A stretch of 18,369 bases of DNA, taken from G963674505 sp964575975 (GTDB lineage: Bacteria; Desulfobacterota; Desulfobacteria; Desulfobacterales; SKZT01). The DNA is taken from contig CAZNTU010000101.1 in assembly GCA_964575975.1 (NCBI GenBank), positions 1 through 18,369 of the forward strand, in the 5' to 3' direction. Made by a program: the position numbers and the translations under genes. Numbering within the stretch: the stretch's first letter is position 1; every line of letters starts with the position of its first letter. Shown here piece after piece: positions 15,799 to 18,369 of the stretch. The notes under the pieces were generated by a model, which made no database searches, had not been told where the DNA came from, and worked only from the letters and a program-made list of their open reading frames with translations.

Positions 15799-16494
15799 GT
15801 GAATGCGAACACCAATGCCCGTTCGCTCGACATTGCGGACGAGCTCAGGAGCGTCGAGTTGAAAAGCCGCCGGTGGTTTTCCCAAAAGGCGTTCGAGATC
15901 GAATTGTCGCGTCCGGCTTCGTTCGAGTTCAAAGCCGGCCAGACCATTCGATTCGTCAGCGGCGGCATCGAAAGATACTACTCCGTCGTATCTTCGCCGG
16001 ACGATCCGAAACTGGTCCTGTGCGTTCGAAGCGTAAAGGAGGGGAAGTTCACCCCCGTCCTTGCCTCCGCCGAAACAGGCGCCCGCTTCGATCTTACGGG
16101 ACCCCACGGCTATTTTACGTTCAAGCCGTCGTCTCGGACGCCCGTCTTCGTGGCGACCGGCACCGGAATCGCGCCTTTCGTCTCCATGGCCCGCTCCGGC
16201 GCGAAAGGCTTTACCCTGCTCCACGGCGTCAGCGCCCTCGAAGATCTCTATTACCGATCGTTCTTTTCAAAGGCCGCTACCCGCTACGTTCCCTGTATAT
16301 CCGGGGGGGGCGTGGAGGATGGACAGGCGGCGGGCATATTCCAAGGAAGGGTGACCCGGTTCGTACGCGCGGAACTGGAGCGCGGCAAATACGATTTCTA
16401 CCTGTGCGGTCGCGAGGAGATGGTTCGCGACGTGACTCTTTTGGTGGACGATTTCTTTCCGGGGTCTTTGGTTTACAGCGAAGTGTTCTTTTAG
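15799..16494 (+). CDS. Ferredoxin-NADP reductase-like flavoprotein
   Basis: This 231-residue protein is a stand-alone FAD/NAD(P)-binding oxidoreductase of the ferredoxin reductase superfamily. Residues about 15-110 form the FAD barrel, with the RYYS motif (59-62) that contacts the flavin and GPHGYF at its end. Residues about 115-231 form the NAD(P) domain, with ATGTGIAPF for the pyrophosphate, YLCGREEMV, and a terminal YSEVFF carrying the aromatic end residue. No [2Fe-2S] domain is attached, so it needs a separate iron-sulfur partner. The start is GTG at 15799 with GAAAGGA nine bases upstream. It is the last intact gene of the operon. Because the RACE protein has a ferredoxin domain and needs a donor, electron transfer from NAD(P)H to RACE is a reasonable inference, but it is not shown by the sequence. 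Confidence 0.9.
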   Translation: MNANTNARSLDIADELRSVELKSRRWFSQKAFEIELSRPASFEFKAGQTIRFVSGGIERYYSVVSSPDDPKLVLCVRSVKEGKFTPVLASAETGARFDLTGPHGYFTFKPSSRTPVFVATGTGIAPFVSMARSGAKGFTLLHGVSALEDLYYRSFFSKAATRYVPCISGGGVEDGQAAGIFQGRVTRFVRAELERGKYDFYLCGREEMVRDVTLLVDDFFPGSLVYSEVFF

Positions 16495-16661
16495 CCCGGG
16501 CGGTTCCGACACGCGACCGCAAACACGCCGGACGCCGGCCGGAATTGAAACCAAGCCCTCTTCATCCTTGACCCGCTTCGCGTACTTTCCAGCCGGACGT
16601 CGCGGGAATAAAGAGTGGGGAGACGAGCTTCAGGTCGTGTTGACCCAAAAACTTTGGAACG

Positions 16662-17233
16662 ATGGATGAGATGATCGAAATCTTCGAGAAATGCAAGCAG
16701 GGAATCGTCGGCCGCGAAAAGGAGGAGGAACGGGAAATCGTTCTGATGCGAACCGGATGCGACGACGCGAGGATCGTTTCGCTGGCCGTCCGGATGGTTC
16801 GGGCGACCAGGGAGCACGACGACATCAAGATGGGAGCTTCCGTCCGCGCGGCCATCGACCTGGTGGATTTTACGCGGGCATGCGGAAGCTCGCCGACAGA
16901 CCCCGGGAAACCATTCTGACGGCCGCCCGCATGGCCCTGTCAAACAAAATCTGGTTGAACGAAATGACGCAAAAGACTGCGGACGACATCGTCGAGGATA
17001 TTTGGAACAGCCTCGAAGATCGCCAAGAGACCTTTGCAGCCGGAGAGAACCAGGGCGGCGACGGTCGGCGGGCGCATCCCACCCGTGGCATCGCGTACTG
17101 CCAGGACGGGCAATTAAAAAAAGCGGCGGATTTCGATAAAATCCGCCGGCTCTCGCTTCAGGGAAACGGAATGTTTTCGGTCGTCGAAGACGAAACCGAA
17201 ATCGCAGGCGCAATACTCGAATGTTTGAGCTGA
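16662..17233 (+). pseudogene. Collapsed MoxR-type AAA+ gene, possibly joined to a VWA gene tail
   Basis: The frame from ATG 16662 begins like a MoxR ATPase N-terminus (FEKCKQGIVGREKEEE). It then passes directly into the C-terminal lid region (VRMVRATREHDDIKMGASVR then AAIDLVDF), with no Walker A, Walker B or sensor segments between them; roughly 200 residues are missing. At the T4 run 16868-16871 the frame shifts by one base, and the MoxR C-terminus continues in another frame as YAGMRKLADRPRETIL, ARMALSNKIWLNEMTQKTAD and DIVEDIW, the usual end of this protein. Further on, FDKIRRLSLQGNGMFSVVED followed by ETEIAGAILECLS resembles the last strand and helix of a VWA domain; MoxR and VWA genes are commonly adjacent. 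That last point is tentative. It cannot encode an active ATPase. Confidence 0.65.
17116..17148 (-). terminator. Rho-independent terminator on the minus strand
   Basis: CGGCGGATTT (17124-17133) pairs perfectly with AAATCCGCCG (17139-17148) around a 5-base loop. On the plus strand it is preceded by A7 (17116-17122), so on the minus strand the 10-bp stem is followed by C and then T7, a classic intrinsic terminator. It lies about 255 bp beyond the stop of the minus-strand UspA gene and inside the MoxR relic. Confidence 0.75.
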
Positions 17234-17249
17234 AATTCCATGTGTCCAA

Positions 17250-17282
17250 GGAGCGCGCTGTTTCGTATCGGCAGCGCGCTCC
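17250..17282. repeat. 11-bp perfect hairpin
   Basis: GGAGCGCGCTG (17250-17260) and CAGCGCGCTCC (17272-17282) form a perfect GC-rich stem with an 11-base loop. No T-run follows on either strand, so it is not a standard terminator. It lies between the relic and the 3' end of the UspA gene and could stabilise the UspA message end or pause transcription. Confidence 0.5.
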
Positions 17283-17402
17283 TGTCGAGAAACGCCTTGT
17301 TCCGGGACGTCATGGTTCCGAAACAAACCGGGGTCGCAACGACGAGTCCGGCGACACGGGGGAAGACAAAACCGGAACTGGAAATACAATGCTCTTCTGA
17401 AA

Positions 17403-17849
17403 TCAATCTTTTTTTCGCTTGACGATCAATACGTCGCAGGGACTTTTTCGGGCGATGCGGGCCGAAACGCTGCCGAAAAGAACCAGTCCCATGCCCGAAA
17501 GACCGGATGCGCCGGTCACCACAAGATCGGCGCCGACCTGCTTGAGATAGGCGACGATTTCGGTGGCCGGGTGACCTTCGCGGACGACGATCTTATGTTC
17601 GACGGCGGAACCGATTCGGAAACCGAACTTCTTTTTCATTTCCGCCTCGACCTTTTCCAGGGTGGCCTCGACGGCTTCCGCCGCCAGTCCTCCTATCCCG
17701 GCGGTCGCAAGGGGATTGACAATGGGTTCTATGACATGAACGACGTCCAGGCTCGCTTGGTTGGTTTTCGCAATTTCAAGAGCTCTTTCAAGCGCCTTTT
17801 CCGAATCTTCGGAAAAATCCGTGCATACTACGATTCTTTCGAACTGCAT
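17403..17849 (-). CDS. Universal stress protein, UspA family
   Basis: This 148-residue single-domain protein has the UspA fold. It begins FERIVVCTDFSEDSEKALER, where the early Asp contacts ATP in nucleotide-binding members. It ends with GADLVVTGASGLSGMGLVLFGSV and SPCDVLIVKRKKD. The G-x2-G-x9-G(S) segment near the end is the ATP-binding type, so it probably binds nucleotide. Usp proteins help cells survive starvation and other stress; the precise role here is unknown. ATG 17849 is preferred because AGAGGTG lies just upstream on the minus strand; a GTG at 17858 is the alternative and would add three residues. It stands alone on the minus strand, with a clear intrinsic terminator 255 bp downstream. 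Confidence 0.93.
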   Translation of the reverse strand: MQFERIVVCTDFSEDSEKALERALEIAKTNQASLDVVHVIEPIVNPLATAGIGGLAAEAVEATLEKVEAEMKKKFGFRIGSAVEHKIVVREGHPATEIVAYLKQVGADLVVTGASGLSGMGLVLFGSVSARIARKSPCDVLIVKRKKD

Positions 17850-18208
17850 GGCGGTCACCTCTCTATCGCGTTAATGGGTCCTGTTAGAAACGAATGCGGC
17901 TGTTTTCCAAACCGGGCGGACGCAGAGCCGCTTTTTAAATCTTGAAACGGCACATTCGGCATTGTCTCGTCCGTCCGGTTATTTTGCCGGGATGGAGGGA
18001 CATCCCTCGAAAAACTTCAAAAGCAAATTGTGTGCCGCCGGATCGATGGAAAAAAAAGACTTTCCCGCCATGCCGCTTGAGAGAAGATCCGGGAGACCGC
18101 CTTGCAGCGTTCGGGCCCAACGGTCATTTTCCGACTAAGCCGAACGGATAGTCGATTCGACATCCGTGTCGGGATCGTTGACAATTTGTAAAAAATGAAA
18201 GGAAAAGC
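17850..18208. other. 359-bp intergenic region before the IS1-type element
   Basis: This should hold the promoter of the minus-strand UspA gene. A short palindrome, GAGGGA-CA-TCCCTC, lies at 17995-18008. I see no convincing ORF, RNA gene or clear promoter hexamers here. Confidence 0.45.
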
Positions 18209-18369
18209 GGTAGTGGGTCGAAGTGGTTGATCTATGTTTTATAATCCTTACATTGTTTTCATGAAACAATACATCGAAATATCATGCCGCTATTGCGGCA
18301 GCGACGATCTTGCGAAAAACGGACACGGCAAAAAAGGCGAGCAGCGCTATGTCTGCAACGGATGCGGGG
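18209..18369 (+). mobile_element. IS1-family insertion sequence, left end (runs off window)
   Basis: The sequence GGTAGTGGGTCGAAGTGGTT from 18209 has the form of an IS1-family terminal inverted repeat, and an InsA-type reading frame follows 52 bases later. A TATAAT at 18240-18245 could be the -10 box of the element's promoter. The right end and target duplication lie outside the window, so activity and exact boundary cannot be judged. Confidence 0.7.
18261..18369 (+). CDS. insA: IS1-type InsA, N-terminal part only
   Basis: The frame from ATG 18261 gives 36 residues before the window ends: MKQYIEISCRYCGSDDLAKN, then a short basic stretch and RYVCNGCG. Two C-x2-C pairs about 20 residues apart make the N-terminal zinc ribbon of InsA, the DNA-binding first product of IS1 elements. 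In IS1 the transposase is an InsA-InsB' fusion made by -1 frameshifting. An in-frame ATG at 18234 would add nine residues. InsA is about 90 residues in known elements, so most of this gene is not seen. Confidence 0.82.
   Translation, partial: MKQYIEISCRYCGSDDLAKNGHGKKGEQRYVCNGCG

Noticed and set aside
15803..16571. C-terminal 250 residues of the open DUF1638 frame as a real protein extension
   Set aside because: They coincide with the flavoprotein gene in another frame and are Arg-rich shadow sequence; the flavoprotein frame has all expected motifs and its own ribosome site.

Overview
The window looks like a GC-rich chromosomal segment of an anaerobic bacterium. The genes have strong bacterial Shine-Dalgarno sites and ATG, GTG or TTG starts. 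The core is a corrinoid-dependent methyl-transfer operon with a rubrerythrin, and the edges carry bacterial IS5, ISL3 and IS1-type transposase sequences. I cannot place it to phylum from sequence alone; Desulfobacterota or a similar anaerobic lineage would fit, but that is inference.

Layout. (1) 1-1192 is a transposon graveyard. It holds a minus-strand IS5-family transposase relic that is frameshifted and interrupted by a 284-bp MITE-like element with a 10-bp target duplication, followed by the C-terminal remnant of an ISL3-family transposase. (2) 1313-8303 carries three minus-strand genes: a large exported protein with a GH57/GH38-like N-terminal domain, a radical SAM protein with a C-terminal cysteine cluster, and a fusion of a PHP-type metal phosphoesterase domain to a GT4 glycosyltransferase. 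They suggest envelope or glycan work. (3) 8304-8604 is a divergent control region with a 12-bp direct repeat spaced 22 bp and an overlapping inverted repeat. (4) 8605-16494 is the main plus-strand operon: an MtrH-like methyltransferase, a UroD/MtaA-family methyltransferase with a visible zinc triad, a corrinoid protein, and a RACE-type reductive activator with a [2Fe-2S] domain and an ASKHA domain. These are followed by a DUF2284 cysteine-rich protein, a rubrerythrin, a DUF1638 protein and a ferredoxin-reductase-like flavoprotein. (5) 16662-17233 is a collapsed MoxR-type AAA+ gene, possibly joined to the tail of a VWA gene. A minus-strand UspA gene follows, and the left end of an IS1-type element runs off the window.

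How the genes work together (inference). The UroD/MtaA-like enzyme would take a methyl group from an unidentified methylated substrate and put it on the corrinoid protein. The MtrH-like enzyme would pass it to a tetrahydropterin. RACE would re-reduce inactivated Co(II) corrinoid. The flavoprotein, and possibly the DUF2284 protein, are candidates for the electron supply to RACE, and rubrerythrin would protect the oxygen-sensitive chemistry. Two intergenic repeats inside this operon stand out: an 11-unit, 7-nt imperfect tandem tract before the corrinoid gene, and a compound palindrome after the RACE gene. The DUF1638 frame lacks a stop before the flavoprotein gene, which points to a frameshift or a base error near an A7 run.
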